Source: Bifidobacterium felsineum (GTDB lineage Bacteria; Actinomycetota; Actinomycetes; Actinomycetales; Bifidobacteriaceae). Taken from it: a DNA stretch of 64,000 nt. The stretch is from contig NZ_PEBJ01000004.1 in NCBI RefSeq assembly GCF_002802915.1, forward strand, positions 105,018-169,017. Direction: 5' to 3'. Both the position numbers and the translations under genes were made by a program. The notes under the pieces were generated by a model. The model saw nothing but the letters and a program-made list of their open reading frames with translations, searched no databases and had not been told where the DNA came from. Below, piece by piece: positions 1-8,861 of this stretch (its first letter is position 1; every line of letters starts with the position of its first letter).

Positions 1-982
1 CGTTGGACTTCTGCACCATCTTGTAGCTGAAGTTCGGGGTGACGTCGGCCTCACCAGGATTATCGGAGCCATCCCAGGTCCAGTTAGCAACGTTCTGAGC
101 GTTATCAAGCTTCTTGCCCTGGGCGAGCAGTTGCTTCGCGGCATCGGTGAGCTGCGCCTTGTAAGTGAGCTGGTAGCCGTCCTTATCCGCTTTAGCCAGA
201 TCGCCAAGGGTAATGGTAGCCTTCTGGCCACTGACGACCGCATTCACAGGCTTGCCGTCAAGTTGGAAGGAGCCATCGACAAACGTGAAGTTGGAGCCCA
301 TCGTATCGGTGACAACCATGTTCTGCACGGCGAACTGCGGCTTCAACGTCACAGTGAAGGTCACGGTACCGTCATCGTTCAGTTCGTAATCCTTCTGACC
401 GCTCACCTTGGACTTGTCGATGGTGATGGTGATATCACCGCCACCACCCGGGAACGTGATGTGCTCCTTGTTGTCATTTCCACCAGCATCTTCGTTGAGC
501 GTGAAATCAAAGCTCACAAATGATGTGATGTTAGAGGGATGCTGCGTCAGCCAGTCTTCATTCCAGGTAGCGGTAACCTCGCCATTGTTAATCGACCACG
601 TGCCGGCCACATTGCCTTCACTGTCATACAGCGTGGAGCTCTTCACATCTTTGACGTTGATGTTATCGGGGAACTTGTAGGAACGCGTTGGGCTGTCAAG
701 CGTAGGCTTCTCGGCGTCGGAGAAGTCGAAGCTGATTTGCCCGTAGAACGTCTGGCCAATCGCGACAGGCTGATTCGGATCATACAGCTGTGTATGGTTC
801 TTGTCTTTGTACACCTTGACTGTCACGCCGCTGGTAACCTGCACGGCCGGGGCGTCCGGGTTATATGCAGTTTCAGCCGCATTGGCCACAGGAGTGAGAT
901 TCACACCCGTTACCAACATGGCTATTGTGGCCAATATAGCCACCAGCACTCGTCCGATTGCATTATTCGACAGGCGAAGCAT
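1..982 (-). CDS. Secreted surface (pilin/adhesin-like) protein, C-terminus beyond window
   Basis: Reading leftwards from ATG at 982, about 327 codons run open to the window edge. A GGAG-type ribosome site lies upstream. The N-terminus is a classical signal peptide: a short basic start (MLRLSNNAIGR), a hydrophobic core (VLVAILATIAMLVTG) and an Ala-rich cleavage site (PVANAAET). The mature part is rich in Thr, Asp, Asn and Gly, with beta-strand-like segments such as VTFTVTLKP and DITITIDKSKV, as in the Ig-like/isopeptide domains of Gram-positive LPXTG proteins. The C-terminal anchor is outside the window, so cell-wall attachment is inferred. No catalytic motif is visible. It could be a pilin subunit, an adhesin, or a secreted enzyme with an Ig-like N-terminal domain. 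Confidence 0.7.
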   Translation of the reverse strand, partial: MLRLSNNAIGRVLVAILATIAMLVTGVNLTPVANAAETAYNPDAPAVQVTSGVTVKVYKDKNHTQLYDPNQPVAIGQTFYGQISFDFSDAEKPTLDSPTRSYKFPDNINVKDVKSSTLYDSEGNVAGTWSINNGEVTATWNEDWLTQHPSNITSFVSFDFTLNEDAGGNDNKEHITFPGGGGDITITIDKSKVSGQKDYELNDDGTVTFTVTLKPQFAVQNMVVTDTMGSNFTFVDGSFQLDGKPVNAVVSGQKATITLGDLAKADKDGYQLTYKAQLTDAAKQLLAQGKKLDNAQNVANWTWDGSDNPGEADVTPNFSYKMVQKSN

Positions 983-1369
983 TCTGATCCCCTTGTTTCT
1001 CCTCCAACAAGTAGGTCCGCCGAGATGAACCGCCATCCTGTGACACGCACGTATCGCGCACAGAACTCCCTTCAGGCCTCATAGGGCGCAGAATACCCCC
1101 GACCACGGAACAAATCGCCGACTGCAAACGTTGCAAAATCAACGATGCAAACGATTGCAAATCGTTAACCGAGTTAAAGCACACCCCCGTTTGCCTTATC
1201 GCAGTACGGAATCACACCATTATGTGAACGAACTCGCTACTGTGATGAATCTGACATAACTACGCAGCCAAGTACGACACGCCATCAAGATGAGGGAATA
1301 GGCAGGCCCTCTGCGCGCATTTGCAATGGTGTTCCTCAGAAACGAAACGCTGAAAATATCGCAGGCGTC
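983..1369. promoter_or_regulatory. Intergenic region with a candidate operator (inverted repeat 1150-1166)
   Basis: This 387-bp gap lies between the surface-protein start (982) and the DUF2207 stop (1370) and should hold the surface-protein promoter. At 1150-1166 the arms AACGAT and ATCGTT are separated by TGCAA, inside a run of repeated TGCAAACG-like words (1130-1166). This looks like a protein-binding site. I could not fix a -35/-10 pair. The part next to 1370 shows no clear terminator. Confidence 0.35.
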
Positions 1370-3649
1370 TTAACGGCCCCCGAAGCTGCCGCCACCGGAA
1401 CCTCCGGAAGAACCACCGAAGCCCCCGCCACCAGAGAAGCTGCCACTGGAGCTGAAATCACCACTGCTCGACGAACTTGAAGGCGCGGCGGCATCGATGG
1501 TGGAAGTGATGTCCGCGAATCCGGAGGAAAGTTGCGAGCCAAGGTCGCTGAAGCTCGGCACATACGAGGAGCCGCCAAACTGACCAGCGAGACCACCGCC
1601 CTGTATACCGGCCTGGGTTCCATAGCCATAGCGGGCATCGTCATCCCAGCTGTGTGAACGATAGGACCAGTAGAGCGTGGAATCGGAGGCGTTGTCGTCG
1701 AGCCAACGCGGATCGGTCACCTGCGGATACGCCTTGGCCAGCTCGGCGGCCACGCGGTCGCTGATGCCGAATGCGGCGGCGTACACCATATACCAATCCC
1801 ACATGGCCAAGTCGGCGGTACCGCGGTCGGTAAAGCTGGAGAAATCCTGCATGTAATGCTTGAGACCCAGGCATTTACCGGCGATTTCCTGGCCCTGTGC
1901 AGTCAGTTCCTTTGCCGCACTGCCTGCTATGGAGAACATGCCGACGAAGAAAATCGGCATACCGATGATTACACCGACCATCGCATAGCCCAAAATCGCA
2001 TTGCTCATCATAGAGCCGAAACCGATGAGTCCCGCGAAAATACCAGCCACAATCGCCTGCCAGCCGCGCGAACGCGAGGCGTTCAGACGCGCGTATTCGA
2101 TATCGCAAGCGCCAGTGAACTTGTCGAGCTCCAGATAGCCGTCTTCCCAATCCTTGCAGGCCCGCTTCATTTGACCGAAGTCGAATACCGGGGAGCCGAC
2201 GCGTTTGGAGATTACAATCATGAGGTTCAGCAGCGCATTCTCGGACTCGCTTAAACCCAGCTGCCCGACGTTCGGCACGCCATCGATGGATTCCGGCAGA
2301 ATCACAACGGTGCGCGTAATGCGAGCGGCTCGGCGTTTGCCTGCATCGGCATCAATCATGTGGCTCAGCCCAGCCGGCGTGGCTTTGCTCATATCGATGC
2401 CGCGATACATGTCTGAAGGTCCCGGGTAGATGGCGATGGCTTTCTTGACGGCGAGCGACAGCATTGTTGCCGTAAGCTCGCGGTTCATTGGGCGCGAATG
2501 CTTAGGCGGCTCCACCACTTCGATGAGTCGAGCAGCCGAAGCCGGGCTGATGCCAGGCTGGTCGCGCCAGTACTCAATAGGTCCGCGGTATTTCGAGTTC
2601 CTATTGCTTCTGATCACGGCCACAATGCCCCATGCGCAGAAGATGAGACCGAGCACCACCGTCGCAATCCAAATGCCCAGACGCACGCGAGCCATCGTGC
2701 GCTGCTTATCGCGCCACTGCTGCTCCTGCTGATATTCGCTTTGCTTCAACGCGTCCAAGTGGTCTCCGGATAGATGGCGGGCGATGCCGGTGTCGTTTGG
2801 GGTCGCTTTGAATGCGGCGACCACGTCAAGATAGTCACCGGAGTGCACATTGTAGGCTTTAAATTTCAGGCTACCATCTGCTGCTCGGCGGGTTTCCGAC
2901 GTGCGTTCGGTGTGCAGCCAGCCCCATGAAGTGTCTGAGGTGATGCCGTCCGGGAAATACACGGTGCCGCTCACTGTGCCAATCGGCACAGGATTGGATT
3001 TACCGAACGGCTCCCACTGCAAGCTTGCGATGTCATCCCACTGAGTAGCCACATCATGCAACGTAAAGGAAACATCGAATTTCAGCGAATCCGCGGACTC
3101 GGTGGCGGGGATGTTCCAACCGATTTCCACGGTTTTCTGGGTGGCGTCGGCACTGCCCGGCGTGGTGACGGTGAGCGCATCTTCTCCAGGGGTGTAGGGG
3201 TGGGCGTTGTTCTCGCCAGCGGTTACGTCCGCGATGTACCAATGGCCGGCGTAATCGGAATTCCATGCGTCATCGCTCGGCACCTCGTTCGGCATCGTCA
3301 ATTCGGACTGTTCCTGGTATGTGGTGCCATCAGTGACATTGCGTACGTAGATATCACTGATATCGGTGAGATTGTCGCTACGCAGCGTGTATTGCTGATA
3401 GAGCTGCTTCCAAGGCTTGGTGTCGCCGTTATCGTCTTTGCGCTTCAGCAGCTTCATATCGATATGCTGCGTAACTTTGAGGTCGCCTTCAGTGGTGAAG
3501 GTGGCGTCATAGTCAAGTGTGCGATAGCTCAGGTCGGAGACGACTCCAGCGGCCATGGTCGTGCCGAAGGCGAACACTATGAACATGCCACTGACCATCA
3601 GCGTGATAACCACACTGATGATAGTGGCCCGAATCAATCTCTTTCTCAT
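1370..3649 (-). CDS. DUF2207-type membrane protein
   Basis: This 759-residue protein starts with an N-terminal hydrophobic segment (about residues 8-34), followed by an extracellular beta-rich domain of roughly 280 residues. A second transmembrane segment (about 320-345) precedes a cytoplasmic region, and a paired hydrophobic hairpin follows (about 550-600). The end is a low-complexity Ser/Gly tail (GGGGFGGSSGGSGGG). This order matches predicted membrane proteins of the DUF2207 family, whose biochemical role is not established. It is co-transcribed with lemA: the lemA stop and this start overlap as TGATG at 3647-3651, which suggests translational coupling. LemA and DUF2207 proteins are commonly encoded together in Gram-positive bacteria. 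The Gly-rich C-terminus is typical of the family and need not be an error. Confidence 0.8.
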   Translation of the reverse strand: MRKRLIRATIISVVITLMVSGMFIVFAFGTTMAAGVVSDLSYRTLDYDATFTTEGDLKVTQHIDMKLLKRKDDNGDTKPWKQLYQQYTLRSDNLTDISDIYVRNVTDGTTYQEQSELTMPNEVPSDDAWNSDYAGHWYIADVTAGENNAHPYTPGEDALTVTTPGSADATQKTVEIGWNIPATESADSLKFDVSFTLHDVATQWDDIASLQWEPFGKSNPVPIGTVSGTVYFPDGITSDTSWGWLHTERTSETRRAADGSLKFKAYNVHSGDYLDVVAAFKATPNDTGIARHLSGDHLDALKQSEYQQEQQWRDKQRTMARVRLGIWIATVVLGLIFCAWGIVAVIRSNRNSKYRGPIEYWRDQPGISPASAARLIEVVEPPKHSRPMNRELTATMLSLAVKKAIAIYPGPSDMYRGIDMSKATPAGLSHMIDADAGKRRAARITRTVVILPESIDGVPNVGQLGLSESENALLNLMIVISKRVGSPVFDFGQMKRACKDWEDGYLELDKFTGACDIEYARLNASRSRGWQAIVAGIFAGLIGFGSMMSNAILGYAMVGVIIGMPIFFVGMFSIAGSAAKELTAQGQEIAGKCLGLKHYMQDFSSFTDRGTADLAMWDWYMVYAAAFGISDRVAAELAKAYPQVTDPRWLDDNASDSTLYWSYRSHSWDDDARYGYGTQAGIQGGGLAGQFGGSSYVPSFSDLGSQLSSGFADITSTIDAAAPSSSSSSGDFSSSGSFSGGGGFGGSSGGSGGGSFGGR

Positions 3650-4227
3650 CAGAACTTCACCTGTGGCGCCTCGCGTGCAGACTCATCAACCTGGAAGTAC
3701 TGCGCCTGTTCGAAATGGAACAGGCCAGCGATAATGTTGGTCGGCACGGTTTCGATGGCGGTGTTGAGCTTCAACACTACATCGTTATAGAACTGACGGG
3801 CGTATGCGATCTTATTCTCCAGTTCCTTGAGCTGACCCTGCAGATTCATGAAGTTCTGATTGGCTTGCAGCTGCGGGTAGGCCTCTGCAGTGGCCTGCAG
3901 ATTGAGCAATGCGTGGGAAAGCTGGTTTTCCGCGGCGGTACGCTGCGCAATCGTAGCATTCGGATCATTCGCGGCAGCCACGGCACCGGCTCGAGCCTGA
4001 GTCACCTGCGTGAACACTTGGGATTCATGTGAAGCGTATCCCTTAACGGTTTCCACCAAATTCGGAATCAGATCGGCGCGCTGCTTCAACTGCACATCAA
4101 TTTGCGCCCAGCCGTTCTTCACACGGTTCTTCAGTGTCACCAATCCGTTGTAGGCGCTGATACCCCAACCAATCACGCCCACGATAAGAACGACAATAAC
4201 AATGCCAATGATTGCTCCAATGCTCAT
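3649..4227 (-). CDS. lemA: LemA family protein
   Basis: LemA family, 192 residues from the chosen start. One N-terminal transmembrane helix ([20 protein letters not shown]) leads into the hallmark helical region: [20 protein letters not shown], then the [19 protein letters not shown] motif, and later a long coiled region ending [10 protein letters not shown]. Function in the family is unclear; members are small membrane-anchored helical proteins. The ATG at 4227 is preferred because AAGGGGG sits directly upstream and the length equals that of typical LemA proteins. An in-frame ATG at 4275 is a weaker alternative that would add a basic leader ([14 protein letters not shown]). The stop overlaps the start of the DUF2207 gene, so the two form one operon read from the gap before 4555. 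Confidence 0.85.
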   Translation of the reverse strand: MSIGAIIGIVIVVLIVGVIGWGISAYNGLVTLKNRVKNGWAQIDVQLKQRADLIPNLVETVKGYASHESQVFTQVTQARAGAVAAANDPNATIAQRTAAENQLSHALLNLQATAEAYPQLQANQNFMNLQGQLKELENKIAYARQFYNDVVLKLNTAIETVPTNIIAGLFHFEQAQYFQVDESAREAPQVKF

Positions 4228-4554
4228 AACTGCCCCCTTGCTGGCCCGGGCGGGCTTTGCGATCTTGACTGCCATTCTTCCACTACCTCGCACAAAAAGC
4301 GAGGACGACAGATGAACTTTTGAAGGCGAAGACGGGGATTGTTGATTCAGCAAGCATTCAGGAACGTTCCAGTCAAGTGCAACGTAGTTTGTCAGTAGCG
4401 CCCAGCCTCACACCAGCGCGCAATCATCATGGACGCCGATAGTTAGGGGCAGAAGTTCCGCGCGAGGCCGGCTGCCTTGCGGGGAACTTGCGAACAAAAC
4501 ACAGTTCCGCGGCGCTGGATTTTTCGGTGCCGCGCAATCTTTCAAGGACCTCTT

Positions 4555-6297
4555 ATGTTTGTGTTGAACAACGCCTGGAAAACCGTGATACGGAACAAAG
4601 GCCGCAATATTTTGATTGTGCTGATCGTGGCGATCATCGCCGCAGCAGCCACCATCGGACTCGCCATTCGCAACGCGGCAAGCACCGCGCGCGAAACCGG
4701 ATTGGCGAACACCTCCGTGACCGCCACCATCAGCGTGGACCGCAGCAAGCTGATGGAGCAGGCGCGCGAATCGCAATCCAGTTCTTCGGATTCTTCCGAT
4801 TCCTCAGATTCTTCGGATTCTGGGGATTCCGCACCTGATTTTGACTCGATGCGCAGCGCCTTGGAGGGCAGCAGCCTGACGTTGGCCGACTATCAGAAGT
4901 ATGAGAAGGCCTCCAGCGTTTCGGTGAGCTCGTATTACTCCGAAAGCACCGGCGTCTCCGGCACCGATTCGTTTCAGCCGGTGGAGTCCAGCACGGCGAA
5001 TGCCGCGAATTCCTCTTCTTCTAATTCGTCGTCTTCGTCCTCCTCCGATTCCTCCACTTCCGGAGACGGCCAGCAAGGTCCCGGCGGCGGTCAAGGAGGC
5101 GGCATGGGCGGCGGTCCCGGCAACATGATGACCTCCGGCGACTTCACCCTGACCGGCTTCTCCTCGGATACCGCCATCGCCAACGCATCCAACGGTTCGT
5201 TCACGATGTCCAGCGGCGAGGTGTTCGGCTACGGCGAGTCCGATAACGGCAAAGTCATCATCTCCAAAACCCTGGCCGACTTCAACAATCTCTCCGTGGG
5301 CGACACCATCACCGTGACCAATCCAAGCGACACCTCGCTCACCTACACGCTGACCATCTGCGGCATCTACGAGAACTCCACCTCCAGCAACACCAACGCG
5401 ATGGGCCCGATGGGTGGCACTTCGCAGGACGCGGATAATGCGATCTACACCTCTGTTTCTACGCTGAAGTCGCTGGGGCTCGACTCCGACACCACCGCGA
5501 ACGACGACAACGACAACACCGCAACCCAGCTCAACTACACCTACGTGCTCGCCAATGCAGATGATTACGAGACCTTCGCCTCCGATGTGAAGGCCGCTGG
5601 CTTGGACGACACCTACACCGTGCAGTCCGCGGACGTGGAACAGTACGAATCCAGCCTGGTGCCGCTCGATAATCTCGCGAAGTTCGCACTGACCTTGCTG
5701 ATTGTGGTGCTCGTGGTGGGTGCCGTGGTGCTCGTGGTGCTCAATTTGTTCAATATCCGCGAGCGCAAGTATGAGGTCGGCGTGCTGACCGCCATCGGCG
5801 TGAAGAAAGCCAAGGTCGCGGCACAGTTCGTGATTGAGCTGCTGATCGTGACGATGTGCGGCATCGCACTTGGCGTAGCCGGCGGCGCGGTGGCTTCCGT
5901 ACCGGTGTCGAACCAACTGCTGGCATCGCAGGTTTCCGCGCAGGAATCCGAGGCATCGAGCCAACAGCAGCAGTTTGGCCGCGCGGCGGATATGGGCGGC
6001 GGACCGAGCGGCGAGCAGTCCGACTCGAGCTCTTCGGATTCGAACAGCTCGTCCTCCTCTGACTCCAATTCCACAGACGCCACCAAGAGCAATAACACTC
6101 AACCTTCGCAGCAGGGCGGACCGGGCGGCATGCGTCAGGCCGTTGACTATGTCAGCGAAATCAACGCCACCGTGAACTTGGCGGTGGTCGGGCAGCTGAT
6201 TCTCATCGGCCTTGGCCTGACGCTTATCTCCGCACTGGTCGGCATCGTGTTCGTTATGCGCTACGAACCGCTGCAGATTCTTGCCGATCGTTCGTGA
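4555..6297 (+). CDS. FtsX/MacB-type ABC transporter permease with low-complexity inserts
   Basis: This 580-residue protein starts at ATG 4555, behind AAGGA at about 4541. The layout is TM1 near residues 15-40, a large extracellular domain, then three C-terminal helices (LLIVVLVVGAVVLVVLNLF; FVIELLIVTMCGIALGVAGG; ILIGLGLTLISALVGIVFVM), as in MacB/FtsX permeases. NIRERKYEVGVLTAIGVKK after TM2 is a typical FtsX cytoplasmic loop. The outer domain has Ser/Asp runs (about residues 75-95 and 160-180), a Gly/Met/Gln stretch (QQGPGGGQGGGMGGG), and a second Ser/Asp/Gln-rich insert before TM4. The TGA at 6295-6297 lies just ahead of the ATPase start at 6315, so the two form one transporter operon. The substrate is unknown; antimicrobial-peptide or envelope-stress export are family-level possibilities. 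Confidence 0.85.
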   Translation: MFVLNNAWKTVIRNKGRNILIVLIVAIIAAAATIGLAIRNAASTARETGLANTSVTATISVDRSKLMEQARESQSSSSDSSDSSDSSDSGDSAPDFDSMRSALEGSSLTLADYQKYEKASSVSVSSYYSESTGVSGTDSFQPVESSTANAANSSSSNSSSSSSSDSSTSGDGQQGPGGGQGGGMGGGPGNMMTSGDFTLTGFSSDTAIANASNGSFTMSSGEVFGYGESDNGKVIISKTLADFNNLSVGDTITVTNPSDTSLTYTLTICGIYENSTSSNTNAMGPMGGTSQDADNAIYTSVSTLKSLGLDSDTTANDDNDNTATQLNYTYVLANADDYETFASDVKAAGLDDTYTVQSADVEQYESSLVPLDNLAKFALTLLIVVLVVGAVVLVVLNLFNIRERKYEVGVLTAIGVKKAKVAAQFVIELLIVTMCGIALGVAGGAVASVPVSNQLLASQVSAQESEASSQQQQFGRAADMGGGPSGEQSDSSSSDSNSSSSSDSNSTDATKSNNTQPSQQGGPGGMRQAVDYVSEINATVNLAVVGQLILIGLGLTLISALVGIVFVMRYEPLQILADRS

Positions 6298-6314
6298 ACC
6301 TGAAGGAAATCATC

Positions 6315-7034
6315 ATGGATACTGCAATTGAAACCACTACTGAATCTGCGACTTCCGCAGAAGTCCCCGCTACCAAACCTGCCTTGGAGCTGGAGCACGT
6401 CTCCTACTCGTACACCAAGGGCGGTAAGCGCGTGCTCATCGACAAGAACTACGTGTTCCGCACCGGTCGGGTCATTTCGATTACCGGCCCGTCCGGCGCA
6501 GGCAAGACCACGCTGCTCTCGCTGCTGTCCGGACTGACCACACCGACCAAGGGCCGCGTGCTGCACAATGGTGAAGATCTGGCCAAGGCGGACCGTTATC
6601 GTTTCCGCAGTCACGATATCGGCGTGATCTTCCAGAGCTTCAATCTCTTGCCGGCGCTGACCGTGGCGGAGAACATCATTCTCTCGATGGACGCCTCCGG
6701 CAAGACCTTCGATAAGCCAAAGAAGGAAATCGCCGCCGAGCTCATTGAAAAAGTGCGACTGCAGCCGGAGTACTTGAACGAACGCATCCTGCATCTTTCC
6801 GGCGGCGAGCAGCAACGCGTGGCCATTGCACGCGCACTGAGCTACGACCCGCAGATCATTCTGGCTGACGAGCCCACCGGTAATCTCGACCTTGCCACGC
6901 AGGACGACATTATGGCAATTTTCAAGGATTTGGCGCATAACGAGGGCAAATGCGTGATTATCGTGACGCACAGCCCTGAAGTCGCCGCCCAATCCGACGA
7001 AGTCTTCCAGCTCGCCCCGCTTCGCGAGCGGTGA
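6315..7034 (+). CDS. ABC transporter ATP-binding protein (MacB/LolD type)
   Basis: ATPase partner of the FtsX-type permease at 4555-6297. From ATG 6315, 239 residues contain the Walker A motif GPSGAGKTTL, a Q-loop (GVIFQSFNLLPALT), the signature LSGGEQQRVAIARAL, Walker B (IILADEPTGNLDLAT) and the switch His (VIIVTHS). The combination of QSFNLLPALTVAENI and EPTGNLD is characteristic of the LolD/MacB/FtsE class. A GTG at 6294 overlaps the permease stop, but 6315 has a well-placed AAGGA and is the better start. The downstream convergent gene begins after a hairpin element (7051-7260), which may also end this transcript. Confidence 0.9.
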   Translation: MDTAIETTTESATSAEVPATKPALELEHVSYSYTKGGKRVLIDKNYVFRTGRVISITGPSGAGKTTLLSLLSGLTTPTKGRVLHNGEDLAKADRYRFRSHDIGVIFQSFNLLPALTVAENIILSMDASGKTFDKPKKEIAAELIEKVRLQPEYLNERILHLSGGEQQRVAIARALSYDPQIILADEPTGNLDLATQDDIMAIFKDLAHNEGKCVIIVTHSPEVAAQSDEVFQLAPLRER

Positions 7035-7050
7035 CATGCGCATCGTTGAG

Positions 7051-7260
7051 TGGGATGGAACCGCAATTTTGCCCATATTGCGGTTGTATCCCACTGAGCA
7101 CTGGGACGCAACTGGATTCCATCCCCTATTGCAATTGCGTCCCAATCCTTCAAATCACAAATCCTTGAAATTCCGCCATTTTGGGTGGAAGGCCCAAATC
7201 CACACTCGAAAGGCGAATGGGATGGAACCGCAAAATCGTCTTCTTTGCAGTTCCATCCCG
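7051..7260. repeat. Three-hairpin intergenic element, copy 1
   Basis: Three consecutive hairpins with related arms. Hairpin 1 pairs 7051-7067 (TGGGATGGAACCGCAAT) with 7077-7093 (15 of 17 positions). Hairpin 2 pairs 7102-7114 (TGGGACGCAACTG) with 7132-7144 (12 of 13). Hairpin 3 pairs 7219-7234 with 7244-7259 (15 of 16). The middle spacer (CCTTCAAATCACAAATCC...) is shared with copy 2 at 8505-8713 in the same orientation. It sits against the stop codon of the DUF559-like gene (7261) and 17 bp past the ABC ATPase stop (7034). Position and structure resemble BIME-type repeats, but the sequence family is not one I recognise. Confidence 0.75.
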
Positions 7261-8250
7261 CTATTTCCTCGCTTCCAATTCTCGCCAATCAATAGTCCGA
7301 GGCAATGGAGCCAACTGATCCAAAGACAACGCCTTTAAGCGGAACGTAAATTGAGCCCCACGCAAAGCCAGTGCACGACCTACACGAAAAGCGAATTCGG
7401 CTTTTGCATAATCATCCGCAAGGCTGGCGGCTGTCGCCACGAATACAATCCAACCACGTCCTTGTAGTTTTCCTCGCTTTTCTTGATCTCGCCGCCATTG
7501 CACCTTGTCGGTTCGATGATGATCACCGTCGTATTCGACGGCAACTTTATATTGAGGCCAAGCGAGGTCCAAAGTAATTGGAGAGCCGGAAGTAAACAAA
7601 ATCTTGGGAACAACATAGTTGACTGATGCTTTGGGAATGCCATGGGACTGAAGCGACAGCCTCTTCTCGGATTCCTTTGGCGAATCCGCGCCGGGGCTCA
7701 TCAGCATCAAAGCGCGCACGCATGACATCCGCCCGCTGAATTTCGGCATACGTTCCACTGACAATACAAAATCCCGATATATCGAAGAGCCGTCGCGATT
7801 TTGCGCCAAAAGAGGCTGACGGTGGACGGCAGTAATAATGGCATCACCGAGAATTATCAGCGACCGCAAGGAAACATGACTTGCGAGTTGTGCCCAGACA
7901 TGGAAAAGATCCAGTGCTAGTACATGCTGATTAATCCGCACCTTTTTGGCTTGCGGGATTGGTTTCCATATATGCGAGCACAATGTGGAGGCATGTGCCC
8001 GGACTCTTCGGGTCTTCATGCTGGATACCGTATGCAATTTGGACATATCAAGGTCACAATCTTCGGGCAAAGGCACGGACTGCAACATCAATGACGTCGT
8101 CATGCCAAATAGCAGCGTGCGTCCTAGTTGCTGCGCTTCGCTAGTGCAGCGTTCAATTATTGCTTGCCGGCGTTCGGTAAGATCACTCTGCATCGAGGAT
8201 GAAGGCATTACGGTATTCATATCGCAACGGTAACGATTGTCATCGTGCAA
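7261..8250 (-). CDS. DUF559-like protein with PD-(D/E)XK-type C-terminal domain
   Basis: This 329-residue protein ends in a domain resembling DUF559/Vsr-like nucleases: LDLAWPQYKVAVEYDGDHHR (about residues 230-255), followed by RRDQEKRGKLQGRGWIVFVA. Acidic residues in D-L-A and E-Y-D-G and the downstream basic helix fit a PD-(D/E)XK fold. The N-terminal 200 residues resemble the helical part of actinobacterial AbiEi-like/DUF559 proteins only in general pattern. Such genes occur in many actinobacteria, sometimes near defence loci, with no settled function. No strong ribosome site precedes 8250; an in-frame ATG at 8220 is possible. The gene lies alone between two direct copies of the three-hairpin element, as if gene and elements moved or duplicated together. 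Confidence 0.65.
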   Translation of the reverse strand: MHDDNRYRCDMNTVMPSSSMQSDLTERRQAIIERCTSEAQQLGRTLLFGMTTSLMLQSVPLPEDCDLDMSKLHTVSSMKTRRVRAHASTLCSHIWKPIPQAKKVRINQHVLALDLFHVWAQLASHVSLRSLIILGDAIITAVHRQPLLAQNRDGSSIYRDFVLSVERMPKFSGRMSCVRALMLMSPGADSPKESEKRLSLQSHGIPKASVNYVVPKILFTSGSPITLDLAWPQYKVAVEYDGDHHRTDKVQWRRDQEKRGKLQGRGWIVFVATAASLADDYAKAEFAFRVGRALALRGAQFTFRLKALSLDQLAPLPRTIDWRELEARK

Positions 8251-8340
8251 GGAAAGCTAAATCAAGGTATGTGGTTCGAGCTTCTTCGACATGCCGTGGG
8301 TTATGCACAACAAATGTGGATAAGTGATTATTTGTGGCAG

Positions 8341-8427
8341 GGTGGTAGCGCAGTAGGTGCAGTAGCTCAGTAGGTGCGGACAGTAGCGCGGCGGTGCAGT
8401 AGGACAGTAGCGCGGTGGTGTAGTAGG
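8341..8427. repeat. Short degenerate tandem repeat (CAGTAG-based)
   Basis: About 87 bp made of repeated words CAGTAGGTG, CAGTAGCGCGG and GTGCAGTAG in one orientation, between the DUF559-like gene start (8250) and hairpin element copy 2. It looks like slipped-strand expansion of a 14-17-bp unit. No coding sense is visible. The rest of the 8251-8861 gap holds hairpin element copy 2 (8505-8713) and the pnp terminator (8754-8781). Confidence 0.5.
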
Positions 8428-8504
8428 CGCTGATCAAATCCGCTCATCAAAGGCCTCTCGATATGGTGAGTGGGCACGATACGCGTGCGCTGCTATGGAA
8501 ACAG

Positions 8505-8713
8505 TGGGACGCAACTGCAATTTTGCCCTTATTACGGTTACATCCCAATGGGGTCGGGGATGCAACCGCAATTCATCCCTTATTGCAATTGCGTCCCAAT
8601 CCTTCAAATAACAAATCCTTGAAATTCCGCCATTTTTGGCGAAAGACCCAAATCCGCATTCGAAAGGCAAATGGGATGGAACCGCAAAATCGCTTCTTTT
8701 GCAGTTGCGTCCC
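8505..8713. repeat. Three-hairpin intergenic element, copy 2
   Basis: Direct-orientation relative of the 7051-7260 element, with the same order of three hairpins and the same spacer text (TCCTTCAAATAACAAATCC; AAATTCCGCCATTTTTGG). Arms: 8505-8521 (TGGGACGCAACTGCAAT) against 8531-8547; about 8557-8573 (GATGCAACCGCAAT) against 8583-8596; and 8673-8689 (GGGATGGAACCGCAAAA) against 8697-8713 (14 of 17). Several differences between the copies change both arms or form G-U pairs, which would fit selection on RNA structure, though I have not tested this. It lies downstream of the pnp terminator. Confidence 0.75.
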
Positions 8714-8753
8714 TGGGGGCAAGAGTCGCCTCTGTCACAAGGCTGAAACGCGA

Positions 8754-8781
8754 AGGGGACAGCCCAATCAGGCTGTCCCCT
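8754..8781 (-). terminator. Terminator of pnp
   Basis: Perfect 11-bp arms AGGGGACAGCC and GGCTGTCCCCT with a 6-base loop, 81 bp after the pnp stop. The following T content is weak (TTCGCGTTTC on the minus strand), so it may end transcription inefficiently or protect the 3' end. Confidence 0.65.
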
Positions 8782-8861
8782 AGCTGAGACGAGTACGCAT
8801 CAACATGCGTGAGTGATTTCAGCGGATGCCGTAATCACTGCGAAAGGTCTTTCCGAGGATC

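Noticed and set aside
7051..8713. CRISPR array from repeated words
   Set aside because: Arms alternate in orientation, there is no regular repeat-spacer period, and no cas gene is present.
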